DNA of 64,000 nt from Nocardioides marinus (GTDB taxonomy: Bacteria; Pseudomonadota; Alphaproteobacteria; Rhodobacterales; Rhodobacteraceae): NCBI GenBank assembly GCA_019801415.1, contig JAHVJD010000004.1, positions 1 through 64,000 on the forward strand, in the 5' to 3' direction. The notes beneath the pieces are model-generated. The model was not told the DNA's origin. It did no database searches and was given only the letters and a program-made list of their open reading frames with translations. Of this stretch, positions 17,878 to 25,945 are shown piece after piece; positions within the stretch are counted from its first letter, which is position 1, and each line of letters opens with the position of its first letter. The position numbers and the translations under genes are program-made.

Positions 17878-18220
17878 GGCGGCATGTCTCCGGGTAATGA
17901 AATTGCTTGTTGTTCAGTGCTTGGGTTATTAAATTGCGCATCGTCACGCAAGGAAATTTTGCACCTGCGGCAAGAAACGCCGCGTTGCGGCATTCCGGCG
18001 GGCGCGGCGGCCTGACGGATGATTGCGCGATCCCGTTGATCGGGCAAGCGGAAGGCGGCTTTGCCGTCCGGGTGCGGGAGGATCTTCGAATGATTGCGCT
18101 AAATGGAGGAGGAAATCACCGTATCGGAAAAATCTTTCGCGATTATGAGAGGAATTTGCATGGCAAACCGGACAGACTGGCGCGGAAGAACGAGATCAAA
18201 GACCAAGAAGGAAGCGCGCG
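17878..18220. other. 343-base divergent intergenic region, mcl1/dgcN
   Basis: The region must hold promoters for both genes. The first 70 bases next to mcl1 are AT-rich for this genome. A possible small reading frame with its own ribosome site begins at 18090. I see no convincing operator; GGCAAGAAACGCCGCGTTGCGGC gives only loose symmetry. Confidence 0.5.
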
Positions 18221-18224
18221 ATGA
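18090..18224 (+). CDS. Possible 44-residue small protein or leader, overlapping dgcN start
   Basis: An ATG with GGGAG nine bases upstream opens a 44-codon basic frame (MIALNGGGNHRIGKIF at its start, many Lys/Arg at its end) whose TGA overlaps the dgcN ATG as ATGA. Such overlap often marks translational coupling. It resembles no family I know. A second short frame starts at 18160 in another frame with AGAGGA before it, so chance is a real possibility. Confidence 0.3.
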   Translation: MIALNGGGNHRIGKIFRDYERNLHGKPDRLARKNEIKDQEGSAR

Positions 18225-19222
18225 TCGAGACCCCCTATCTGCTGTTCCTGGGCGACGCGCCTGACATGCTGGCCGCCAAGGTTGCCATCGGCATCCGCGA
18301 CTGGCGCCCCGAGCATGCGGTCGGCCAGATTTCCCTGCCCGGCTGCGGCGCCGATCTGGGCCTGACCGAGATGACCCTGGCCGAGGCCAAGGAAGCCGGT
18401 GCCAAGACGCTGGTGATCGGCGTGGCCAACCGCGGCGGCGTGATCTCTCCCGCCTGGAAGGAAGTGCTGATCGCGGCGCTGGAAATGGGCTTTGACATCG
18501 CCTCCGGCCTGCACAACCTGCTGCGCGACGAGGGCGACCTGGTCGCCGCGGCGCAGACCTACGGCGGCACCCTGCATGACGTGCGCGTGCCCACCGTCGG
18601 CTACCCGATCGCCAACGGCAACAAGCGTCGCGGCAAGCGTTGCCTCGCCGTGGGCACCGATTGCTCGGCGGGCAAGATGTACACCGCGATGGCGATGGAC
18701 GCCGAGATGCAGAAGCGTGGCATGAAGTCGACCTTCCGCGCCACCGGACAGACCGGCATCCTGATCACCGGCCACGGCGTGCCGCTGGACGCGGTCGTGG
18801 CGGACTTCATGGCGGGCTCGATCGAGTATCTGACCCCGGACAACGATGACGACCACTGGGACCTGATCGAGGGGCAGGGCTCCCTGTTCCACGTCTCCTA
18901 CTCGGGTGTGACCATGGCGCTGATCCACGGCGGCCAGCCGGATGCGCTGATCCTGTGCCACGAGCCGACCCGCACCCATATGCGCGGCCTGCCGGAGTAT
19001 GACGTGCCCTCGCTGGAAGAGCTGCGCGACCTCGCGCTGCCGCTGGCGCAGCGTGCCAACCCCGCCTGCAAGGTGGTCGGTATTTCCGTCAACACCCAGC
19101 ATCTGTCCGAGGAAGAGGCCAGCAAGTACCTGGCCGAGACCGAAAAGAGAATGGGGCTGCCGGCGGTGGATCCCTATCGCCACGGCGCTGGCCGCCTGGT
19201 GGACGCGCTGGACGCGATCTGA
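18221..19222 (+). CDS. dgcN: DgcN, D-glutamate N-acetyltransferase (DUF1611)
   Basis: A 333-residue DUF1611 protein. The family member DgcN acetylates D-glutamate to N-acetyl-D-glutamate as the first step of a D-glutamate catabolic route in marine bacteria. The N-terminal domain spans about 1-125; the C-terminal domain holds a P-loop-like GTDCSAGK (145-152) followed by RATGQTGILI and later HEPTRTHMRG, typical of the family. AAGAAGGAAG precedes the ATG. The dgcA and D-amino-acid transaminase genes follow on the same strand. Naming rests on the family and on this neighbourhood. Confidence 0.88.
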   Translation: MIETPYLLFLGDAPDMLAAKVAIGIRDWRPEHAVGQISLPGCGADLGLTEMTLAEAKEAGAKTLVIGVANRGGVISPAWKEVLIAALEMGFDIASGLHNLLRDEGDLVAAAQTYGGTLHDVRVPTVGYPIANGNKRRGKRCLAVGTDCSAGKMYTAMAMDAEMQKRGMKSTFRATGQTGILITGHGVPLDAVVADFMAGSIEYLTPDNDDDHWDLIEGQGSLFHVSYSGVTMALIHGGQPDALILCHEPTRTHMRGLPEYDVPSLEELRDLALPLAQRANPACKVVGISVNTQHLSEEEASKYLAETEKRMGLPAVDPYRHGAGRLVDALDAI

Positions 19223-19230
19223 TCTAACCA

Positions 19231-19284
19231 TCCCGCCGGAGGCTTTCAGGCGCGCCCTGGGGAGCCTCCGGCGGGAGTATTTTT
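19231..19284 (+). terminator. Strong terminator after dgcN
   Basis: TCCCGCCGGAGGCT and AGCCTCCGGCGGGA form a perfect 14-bp stem around an 18-base loop, followed by GTATTTTTTG. It separates dgcN from dgcA, so dgcA and dat depend on read-through or a promoter inside 19285-19372. Confidence 0.85.
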
Positions 19285-19372
19285 TGAAAGATGAAAAGGC
19301 GGGATGCCTGTCCGGGCCGGCGGTGTGCCGGTCTGGTGCGGCAGCGGCCTGCCACAGGGAAAGGGACAGGCC

Positions 19373-20338
19373 ATGCAGGTTTCCGTCACCCGCGATGTAT
19401 TCAAACTGGCGCAGGTGTTCACCATCTCGCGCGGCTCGCGCACCGAGGCCAAGGTGCTGACCGTGCGGATCGAAAAGGACGGTGTCACCGGCTGGGGCGA
19501 ATGCGTGCCCTATGCCCGCTACAACGAGACGCTGGAGAGCGTCACCGCCGAGATCGAAGGCCTGCCCGCCGAGTTCACCCGGCAGGAGCTGCAGTCGCTG
19601 CTGCCTGCCGGTGCCGCCCGCAACGCCGTCGACTGCGCGCTGTGGGACCTGGAGGCGAAACAGGCCGGAAAGCGCGTCTGGGAGCTGGCGGGCCTGCCGG
19701 AGCCGAAGCCGGAGATCACCGCCTACACGCTGTCACTCGACACGCCGGAGAAGATGCAGCAGCAGGCGGCGGAGAACGCGCATCGGCCATTGTTGAAGAT
19801 CAAGCTCGGCACCCCCGACGACATGCCGCGGCTGGAGGCGGTGCGCGCAGGCGCGCCGGACGCCAAGATCATCATCGACGCCAACGAGGGTTGGTCGGCC
19901 GCGGTCTATGCGGACCTCGCGCCGCATCTGGTGCGCCTTGGTGTCGAGCTGGTCGAGCAGCCGCTGCCCGCGGGCGAAGATGAGGCCCTCATCGGCATGG
20001 AGCGCCCGGTGCGGGTCTGCGCCGACGAGAGCTGCCATGACCGCGAGAGCCTGGCGAAGCTCAAGGGCAAATACGATGTCGTCAACATCAAGCTGGACAA
20101 GACCGGCGGGTTGACCGAGGCGCTGAAATTGCGCGATCAGGCGCTGGCCGAGGGCTACCAGGTGATGGTTGGCTGCATGGTCGGCTCGTCCCTGGCGATG
20201 GCGCCCGCGACGCTGGTGGCACAGGGTGCGGCGGTAACGGATCTTGACGGGCCGCTGCTTCTGGCCGAAGACCGCGAGGAACCATTGAAGTTTGACGCCG
20301 ACGGGGTCCACCCCCCGAAAGCTGCCCTGTGGGGGTGA
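19373..20338 (+). CDS. dgcA: DgcA, N-acetyl-D-glutamate racemase (enolase superfamily, dipeptide-epimerase-like)
   Basis: A 321-residue enolase-superfamily protein. DgcA converts N-acetyl-D-glutamate to N-acetyl-L-glutamate, which can be deacetylated to L-glutamate. The epimerase active site is visible: KIK (K142, K144), metal ligands D169 (IIDAN), E195 (VEQPLP) and D218 (CADES), and the second base K240 (VNIKLDKTGG). The length is slightly short for the family (about 320-350). An earlier in-frame start at 19304 is disfavoured because ATG 19373 has GGGAAAGGGA upstream. Without dgcN nearby it would be called an L-Ala-D/L-Glu epimerase. Confidence 0.88.
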   Translation: MQVSVTRDVFKLAQVFTISRGSRTEAKVLTVRIEKDGVTGWGECVPYARYNETLESVTAEIEGLPAEFTRQELQSLLPAGAARNAVDCALWDLEAKQAGKRVWELAGLPEPKPEITAYTLSLDTPEKMQQQAAENAHRPLLKIKLGTPDDMPRLEAVRAGAPDAKIIIDANEGWSAAVYADLAPHLVRLGVELVEQPLPAGEDEALIGMERPVRVCADESCHDRESLAKLKGKYDVVNIKLDKTGGLTEALKLRDQALAEGYQVMVGCMVGSSLAMAPATLVAQGAAVTDLDGPLLLAEDREEPLKFDADGVHPPKAALWG

Positions 20339-20348
20339 GGAGAAAAAG

Positions 20349-21209
20349 ATGACCCGTACCGTTTATGTGAATGGCGAATACCTGCCGGAAGACGAAGCCA
20401 AGATCTCTGTCTTCGACCGCGGCTTCCTGTTTGCCGATGCCGTTTACGAGGTGACCTCGGTGCTGGACGGCAAGCTGATCGACTTTGAGGGCCACGCGGT
20501 GCGGCTGCAGCGCTCGCTGGATGAGCTGGAGATGGCCAGCCCCTGCAGTAAGGACGAGCTCTTGGAGATCCACCGCAAGCTGGTGGAGCTGAACGGCATC
20601 GAGGAAGGGCTGGTCTACCTGCAGGTCAGCCGCGGCTCTGACGGTGACCGCGATTTCGTGTTCCCCTCCGAGGACACCCCGCCCAGCCTGGTGCTGTTCA
20701 CCCAGAACAAGCCCGGTCTGGCCGACAGCCCGGCGGCGAAGAAGGGCGCCAAGGTGATCTCGATCGAGGACATCCGCTGGGGCCGCCGCGACATCAAGAC
20801 GGTGCAGCTGCTGTATCCGTCGATGGGCAAGATGATGGCCAAGAAGGCGGGTTGCGACGATGCCTGGCTGGTCGAGGACGGCTATGTGACCGAGGGCACC
20901 TCGAACAACGCCTATTTCGTCAAGGACGGTGTGATCGTGACCCGGCCGCTGTCAAACGACATCCTGCACGGCATCACCCGCAAGGCGGTCCTGCGTCTGG
21001 CCGAGGAAGCCCAGATGCAGATCGAGGAACGCCTGTTCACCATCGAGGAAGCCAAGGCGGCGGATGAGGCCTTCACCACCTCGGCCTCGGCCTTTGTGAT
21101 GCCGGTGGTGGAGATCGACGGTGTGGCGCTGGGGGACGGCACCCCGGGTCCGGTGGCCAGGCGCCTGCGTGAGATCTACCTGGAAGAAAGCCGCAAGACC
21201 GCGATCTGA
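20349..21209 (+). CDS. dat: D-amino-acid transaminase (class IV)
   Basis: A 286-residue fold-type IV PLP enzyme that moves the amino group of D-alanine and other D-amino acids to 2-oxoglutarate, giving D-glutamate. Features are FDRGFLFADAVYEV at 22-35, the Schiff-base lysine K150 in RRDIKTVQLLY, EGTSNN (182-187) and ITRKAVL. These fit D-amino-acid transaminase better than branched-chain or aminodeoxychorismate enzymes of the same fold. It starts 10 bases after dgcA and would supply D-glutamate to DgcN, so the three genes can form a D-amino-acid degradation route. Confidence 0.88.
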   Translation: MTRTVYVNGEYLPEDEAKISVFDRGFLFADAVYEVTSVLDGKLIDFEGHAVRLQRSLDELEMASPCSKDELLEIHRKLVELNGIEEGLVYLQVSRGSDGDRDFVFPSEDTPPSLVLFTQNKPGLADSPAAKKGAKVISIEDIRWGRRDIKTVQLLYPSMGKMMAKKAGCDDAWLVEDGYVTEGTSNNAYFVKDGVIVTRPLSNDILHGITRKAVLRLAEEAQMQIEERLFTIEEAKAADEAFTTSASAFVMPVVEIDGVALGDGTPGPVARRLREIYLEESRKTAI

Positions 21210-21230
21210 CGCGGGGTGCTGTTGAACCGC

Positions 21231-21258
21231 AAAAGCCGCCCCGAGGGGCGGCTTTTTT
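21231..21258. terminator. Bidirectional terminator between dat and DUF1244 gene
   Basis: AAAAGCCGCCCC and GGGGCGGCTTTT pair around a 2-base centre with T runs on both strands, placed between convergent genes. Confidence 0.88.
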
Positions 21259-21282
21259 GGTGTCAGGTTGGCCGTGCGGGCC

Positions 21283-21597
21283 TCACGTCTTGTCGGCGAC
21301 GTTTTCCTTGAAGGCCACCTCGAAGGCTGCCTGCGTCTCGGCGCTGGCCTCGGTCTGGTGCTTGGCCTTCCACTCGGCCATCGGCATGCCATAGAAGATC
21401 TCGCGGGCCTCGTCCTTGCCCATTTCGATACCGCGCGCGTTGGCGGCCTCCTGGTACCAGCGGCTCAGGCAGTTGCGGCAAAAGCCGGCCAGGTTCATCA
21501 GGTCGATGTTCTGCACATCCGGGCGGTCCTGCATCAGATGTTGCTGCAGGCGGCGGAAGGCGGCGGCCTGGAGTTCGATTTCGGTCTGCTTGTCCAT
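21283..21597 (-). CDS. DUF1244 family protein
   Basis: A 104-residue soluble protein matching the DUF1244 family by its sequence order: an N-terminal helix (ELQAAAFRRLQQHL), DVQNIDLMNLAGFCRNCLSRWY with a CxxC pair, and YGMPMAEWKAKHQ. The CxxC suggests metal or redox chemistry but the function is unknown. ATG 21597 follows GGAGAG; an extension to 21660 is only Pro/Ala-rich and unlikely. It converges with dat. Confidence 0.85.
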   Translation of the reverse strand: MDKQTEIELQAAAFRRLQQHLMQDRPDVQNIDLMNLAGFCRNCLSRWYQEAANARGIEMGKDEAREIFYGMPMAEWKAKHQTEASAETQAAFEVAFKENVADKT

Positions 21598-21697
21598 CGC
21601 GGGCTCTCCGGGTTTGCGGGTGTCTTGGGCTGGCCTAGCAGCGGCGGGCGCGGCGGGCAATGGCCGAGCCGGGCGCGAGGGCGGGCGGGGCGGTCGC

Positions 21698-21937
21698 TCA
21701 GATCAGCTGCAGGGCCAGCCACGGGGCCAGCGCGGTCGCCAGGATCACGATCTTGTAGCTGCCCAGCCAGCGGTAGATCGCCAGTCGCACAGCCTCCGGC
21801 GCCAGGCCGAACATCCGCCCGTGCAGCCCGCAGATCCGGTCACGCAGCGCCAGCACCAGCAGCGCCGACAGGGTGAACAGGCCCAGGTGCAGCAGGGTCA
21901 GCCAGCCGAAGAAGGCCGAAAGCGTCTCATGGGTCAT
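21698..21937 (-). CDS. Small membrane protein, DUF6868-like
   Basis: A 79-residue protein with two hydrophobic helices (about 6-32 and 58-78) joined by a short loop with RDRICGLHGRMFGL. It resembles a small alphaproteobacterial membrane family (DUF6868) of unknown role. ATG 21937 follows AAAGGAG at ideal spacing; the longer frame to 22051 lacks a ribosome site. Confidence 0.7.
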   Translation of the reverse strand: MTHETLSAFFGWLTLLHLGLFTLSALLVLALRDRICGLHGRMFGLAPEAVRLAIYRWLGSYKIVILATALAPWLALQLI

Positions 21938-22177
21938 CGCGGCTCCTTTCTGCGGCAGCCCGGTCCTTTGGATATTGGGTGCCGGGCCTCCCTGTGCAAC
22001 CTGCGCCGGTCCGCGGCGGGGAAAATCCCGTCGGCAACTGAAAAATGCCAAACTGTCATCCGCCTGATATGTTTTGCCGCAACCTGTTCGCAGCAGTTGC
22101 GCGGCGCGGGGAATTGGGAGATAAGCACCTCAGCGCTGTTTGCGTTAACATATGCAGCCCCGAAGGAGATCCGCCCC

Positions 22178-23623
22178 ATGAAACGTTCGCGCAGTGTCAA
22201 GATTGTCGCCACCCTCGGGCCGGCATCGGAGACCTATGACACCATCCGCGCGCTGCATGAGGCGGGGGCGGACGTGTTCCGCCTGAACATGTCGCATGGC
22301 AGCCACGAAGAAATCGCCGAAAAGCACCGCATCATCCGCCAGGTGGAGCAGGAACTGGACAGCCCGATCGCCATCCTCGCCGACCTGCAGGGGCCGAAGC
22401 TGCGTGTCGGAGTCTTTGCCAATGGCGCCGAGGAACTGGAGGAGGGCGCCGCCTTCCGGCTCGACCTCGACGAGGCGCCAGGCGATGCAACCCGCGTCTG
22501 CCTGCCCCACCCCGAGATCTTCCAGGCGCTGGAGCCGGGTGCGCATCTGCTGGTCAACGACGGCAAGATCCGGCTCAAGGTTGCCGACTGCGGCCCGGAT
22601 TTTGCCGATTGCACCGTTGTCACTGGCGGCACCATCTCCAACCGCAAGGGCGTGAATGTCCCCGACGTGGTGCTGCCGCTGGCCGCGCTGTCGGAAAAGG
22701 ACCGCGCCGATCTTGAGTTCGTCTGTGATCTCGGCGTCGACTGGCTGGCGCTGTCCTTCGTGCAGCGCGCCAAGGACGTGTTCGAGGCCCGCCAGCTGGC
22801 CGATGGCCGCGCCGCGGTGCTGTCGAAGATCGAAAAGCCGCAGGCGGTCGAGGACTTTGATGCGATTCTGGACGCCTCCGACGGCATCATGGTGGCGCGT
22901 GGCGACCTCGGGGTCGAACTGCCGGTCGCCGCGGTGCCGCCGATCCAGAAGCGCCTGGTGCGCAAGTGCCGCGCCGCCGCCAAGCCGGTGATCGTGGCCA
23001 CCCAGATGCTGGAAAGCATGATCGAAAGCCCGATGCCCACCCGCGCCGAGGTCTCCGACGTGGCCACCGCCATCTACGAGGGCGCCGATGCGGTGATGCT
23101 GAGCGCCGAAAGCGCGGCAGGCCAGTATCCGATCGAGGCGGTGCAGACCATGAACAGGGTCGCGATCGAGGTCGAGGCCGACCCGACCTATGCCCAGATC
23201 ATCGCCGCCTCGCGCACCGCCAAGGGCACCACCGTCGCCGATGGCATCGTCGCCGCCGCGCGCGAGATCGCGGAGAAGACCGAGATCAAGGCGATCTGCT
23301 GCTTCACCCAGTCCGGCACCACCGCGCTGCTGACCGCGCGCGAGCGCCCCGGCGTGCCGATCATCGCCATGACCCCTGTCAGCACCACCGCGCGGCGGCT
23401 GTGCCTCAGCTGGGGCTGCACCTGCGTGATGACGCCGGAGCTGGACCGCTTCAAGGGGGCGGTGGTCAGCGCCGCGCGGGCCGCGCGGGCCAATGGCTTT
23501 GCCGGTGAGACCGATCAGATCGTGGTCACCGCGGGCGTGCCCTTCAACGTGCCCGGCACCACCAACATCCTGCGCATCGCGCCCTGCGACGAGCGGTTGA
23601 TTTACAGCACCGACCCGGAATAA
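22178..23623 (+). CDS. pyk: Pyruvate kinase
   Basis: A 481-residue glycolytic enzyme converting phosphoenolpyruvate and ADP to pyruvate and ATP. Visible hallmarks are KIVATLGPAS and RLNMSHG at the N-terminus, the active-site stretch with catalytic Lys in ILSKIEKPQAVEDFD, MVARGDLGVELP for Mg2+, and ATQMLESM...PTRAEVSDVATA. The C-terminal regulatory domain is present (FTQSGTTALLTARERP). ATG 22178 has CGAAGGAGA before it; the much longer upstream frame crosses unrelated genes. It is monocistronic apart from a small gene 41 bases downstream. Confidence 0.97.
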   Translation: MKRSRSVKIVATLGPASETYDTIRALHEAGADVFRLNMSHGSHEEIAEKHRIIRQVEQELDSPIAILADLQGPKLRVGVFANGAEELEEGAAFRLDLDEAPGDATRVCLPHPEIFQALEPGAHLLVNDGKIRLKVADCGPDFADCTVVTGGTISNRKGVNVPDVVLPLAALSEKDRADLEFVCDLGVDWLALSFVQRAKDVFEARQLADGRAAVLSKIEKPQAVEDFDAILDASDGIMVARGDLGVELPVAAVPPIQKRLVRKCRAAAKPVIVATQMLESMIESPMPTRAEVSDVATAIYEGADAVMLSAESAAGQYPIEAVQTMNRVAIEVEADPTYAQIIAASRTAKGTTVADGIVAAAREIAEKTEIKAICCFTQSGTTALLTARERPGVPIIAMTPVSTTARRLCLSWGCTCVMTPELDRFKGAVVSAARAARANGFAGETDQIVVTAGVPFNVPGTTNILRIAPCDERLIYSTDPE

Positions 23624-23664
23624 CATTTCCCTTACGTCAATGTGAACGTGAGGGGTGCCGGGGG

Positions 23665-23886
23665 ATGGAGACGGATCTGCCGCTGGTCGCGGGTCTGGTC
23701 ATCGGGGCACTGTCGGTGCCGTCTGTGCTGTCGGCCGTCAGCGAACGCCGCCCGCCGCGCGTGTCGCTGCTGTCGATCCTCGTCGCCATCGCGCTGGTCA
23801 CCTACGCGGTGATGTTCAAACCCGGCGGATACCGTGTCGCGGATGTGCCGGAGGTGTTTTTCCGGGTGCTGGGGCAGCTTTTCTAG
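23665..23886 (+). CDS. Small membrane protein of unknown function
   Basis: A 73-residue protein with two predicted membrane helices (about 7-24 and 34-51) and a short polar tail, [22 protein letters not shown] precedes the ATG. It lies between pyk and rpmI on the same strand. I do not recognise a named family; the simple two-helix plan suggests a small membrane accessory protein. Confidence 0.65.
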   Translation: METDLPLVAGLVIGALSVPSVLSAVSERRPPRVSLLSILVAIALVTYAVMFKPGGYRVADVPEVFFRVLGQLF

Positions 23887-24002
23887 AGAATCCGCTTGCC
23901 CCGCCGCGCCGCTTTGCGTATTGGGCAGCCCTGTTCCGCGCGGCCGGCCATCGTGGCATGCCGAGTCGCGCGCCTAGCGAACCTGCATTGAAGGAGACGG
24001 AA

Positions 24003-24203
24003 ATGCCCAAGATGAAGACAAAGTCGAGCGCCAAAAAGCGCTTCAAGATTACCGCCAGCGGTAAGGTGAAGGCGGGTCAGGCCGGCAAACGCCACGGCAT
24101 GATCAAGCGCACCACCAAGTTCATCCGCGACGCCCGCGGCACCACCACCCTGTCGGCCCCCGACGCCAAGATCGTCAAGGGCTTCATGCCCTACGACCGC
24201 TAA
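24003..24203 (+). CDS. rpmI: 50S ribosomal protein L35
   Basis: A 66-residue basic protein of the large ribosomal subunit. The start [17 protein letters not shown], the central [13 protein letters not shown] and the C-terminal KGFMPYDR are typical. AAGGAGACGGAA precedes the ATG. It is followed 14 bases later by rplT in the conserved order, but infC is not upstream here. Confidence 0.97.
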   Translation: MPKMKTKSSAKKRFKITASGKVKAGQAGKRHGMIKRTTKFIRDARGTTTLSAPDAKIVKGFMPYDR

Positions 24204-24217
24204 GAGGAGATTGAGAT

Positions 24218-24583
24218 ATGTCCCGCGTTAAAGGTGGTACCACGACTCACGCCCGTCACAAGAAGGTCATCAAGGCAGCCAAAGGTTACTACGGCCGCCG
24301 CAAGAACACCTTCAAGGTTGCCCGTCAGGCCGTCGACAAGGCGAACCAGTACGCAACCCGCGACCGCAAGAACCGCAAGCGCAACTTCCGCGCGCTGTGG
24401 ATCCAGCGGATCAACGCTGCCGTCCGTTCGCACGACGAGGCACTGACCTACTCCCGCTTCATCAACGGCCTGAACCTGGCCGGCATCGAAGTGGACCGCA
24501 AGGTTCTGGCCGACCTGGCCGTGCACGAGCCCGAAGCCTTCGGTGCGATCGTGCGCCAGGCACAGGACGCGCTGGCCGCCTGA
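24218..24583 (+). CDS. rplT: 50S ribosomal protein L20
   Basis: A 121-residue early-assembly 23S rRNA-binding protein. [51 protein letters not shown] and [22 protein letters not shown] regions are all characteristic (positions 1-28, about 50-72 and 82-99). AGAGGAGAT precedes the ATG. It forms an operon with rpmI and ends at a strong terminator. Confidence 0.97.
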   Translation: MSRVKGGTTTHARHKKVIKAAKGYYGRRKNTFKVARQAVDKANQYATRDRKNRKRNFRALWIQRINAAVRSHDEALTYSRFINGLNLAGIEVDRKVLADLAVHEPEAFGAIVRQAQDALAA

Positions 24584-24609
24584 GCCGCCAGCCACGTCTG
24601 AACATCTTC

Positions 24610-24638
24610 AAGGCCGCTCCATCCGGGGCGGCCTTTTT
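24610..24638 (+). terminator. Terminator after rplT
   Basis: AAGGCCGCTCC and GGGGCGGCCTT pair around a 4-base loop and are followed by a T run, 27 bases after the rplT stop. Confidence 0.85.
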
Positions 24639-24731
24639 GCGCCGAACGGCCGCTTTGCGGGTCCATTTGGTTGCCAAGCCGTGCAAAGCCACTCATAGTC
24701 GCGCGATTGCTGACTTGGCTGGAGGCCGAAG

Positions 24732-25817
24732 ATGAAAGCGACCCCTCACCCGCAGCAGGAAGACCGCCTTCTTGCCCTTCGTTCCTATGACGTCCTCGAC
24801 ACCGAGCGGGAGAGGGACTTCGATGAAATCGTCGAACTTGCCGCCGCGCTGTGCGGAACCGCGATTTCGGTGGTCAACCTGATCGATGCCGAACGGCAGT
24901 GGTTCAAGGCCGAGACCGGGCTGGGCGTGCGCGAGACGCCGCTGGAGACATCGATCTGCTCGCATGTGATCCTCGAGGAGGATTTCGTCGAGATCAACGA
25001 CACGCTGACCGACCCCCGCATGTGCGACAACCCCCTGTGCCTGGCGGAGCCGGGGCTGCGGTTCTATGCGGGCGCGCTGCTGAAGACGGCCGAGGGGCTG
25101 CCGCTGGGCACGCTCTGCGTGCTCGACTACCAGCCGAGGGAGCTGAGCGAGGTCCAGCGCAACGCGATCAAGGTGCTGGCGCGGCAGGTGATGGCCCAGC
25201 TGGAGCTGCGCAAGTCGCTGCGCGCCGAAGCCGTGCTGCGCAAGGAGGCCGACCACCGGGTCAAGAACTCGCTGATGTCGCTGTCCGCCTTCGCGCGGCT
25301 GCAGCAGCGCAGCTACCACGCGCCGCAGGCGCAATCGGCGCTGGCCAAGGTCATCGCGCGCATCGACGCGATGAGCCGGGTGCATGAGCTGCTGTACAAA
25401 CACGCCGAGCAGGGGCGCCTGTGCCTCAAGCCCTACCTCGAAGAGGTCTGTGCCCATACCGCCGAACTGGCGCCACCACAGGTGGCGCTGACGGTGGAGG
25501 CCTGCCCGGTGCGGGTCAGCGCGCCCCAGGCGGTGGCGGTGGGCACTTTCGTCAACGAGTTCATTGCCAATTCCTACAAGCACGCCTTCCCCGACAACCG
25601 TCCCGGCGCGCTGCGCATTGCGCTGGACCTGCTCGAGGAGGGCCGGGTGCGGCTGCTGTGTGCCGATGACGGGGTCGGCATGCCGGCCGATTTCGGCCAG
25701 GAGGGCACTGGCCTCGGCATCAAGATCGCCGAGGTGGTAAAGATGGAACTGCAGGGCGAGCTGTCCTATGGCACCGAGGGGCCTGGGGTGACCGCGACGC
25801 TGCTGTTCCCGGTCTGA
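24732..25817 (+). CDS. GAF-domain sensor histidine kinase (HisKA_2 type)
   Basis: A 361-residue soluble kinase. A GAF domain covers about 25-155 (ISVVNLIDAERQWFKAETGL, FYAGALLKTAEGLPLGTLCVLD). The HisKA_2 phospho-acceptor is H175 in EADHRVKNSLMS. The ATPase domain has the N-box FVNEFIANSYKHAF (273-286), DDGVGMP (312-318) and GTGLGI (325-330). There is no membrane segment, so it senses a cytosolic signal or ligand. Kinases of this kind often feed the PhyR-EcfG stress response in Alphaproteobacteria, but no partner gene is in the window. Confidence 0.9.
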   Translation: MKATPHPQQEDRLLALRSYDVLDTERERDFDEIVELAAALCGTAISVVNLIDAERQWFKAETGLGVRETPLETSICSHVILEEDFVEINDTLTDPRMCDNPLCLAEPGLRFYAGALLKTAEGLPLGTLCVLDYQPRELSEVQRNAIKVLARQVMAQLELRKSLRAEAVLRKEADHRVKNSLMSLSAFARLQQRSYHAPQAQSALAKVIARIDAMSRVHELLYKHAEQGRLCLKPYLEEVCAHTAELAPPQVALTVEACPVRVSAPQAVAVGTFVNEFIANSYKHAFPDNRPGALRIALDLLEEGRVRLLCADDGVGMPADFGQEGTGLGIKIAEVVKMELQGELSYGTEGPGVTATLLFPV

Positions 25818-25945
25818 GGCGTCCAAGGCCGTCCGGACCCTCGCCGGACCCTGGCGGAATACCGGGCGGAACCCGAGCGGCAGCCTCTGCGTTGATCCCG
25901 TGACCGTGCCGCAAGGTCAGCCCGGGACAAACGCAGGAGGACGCC

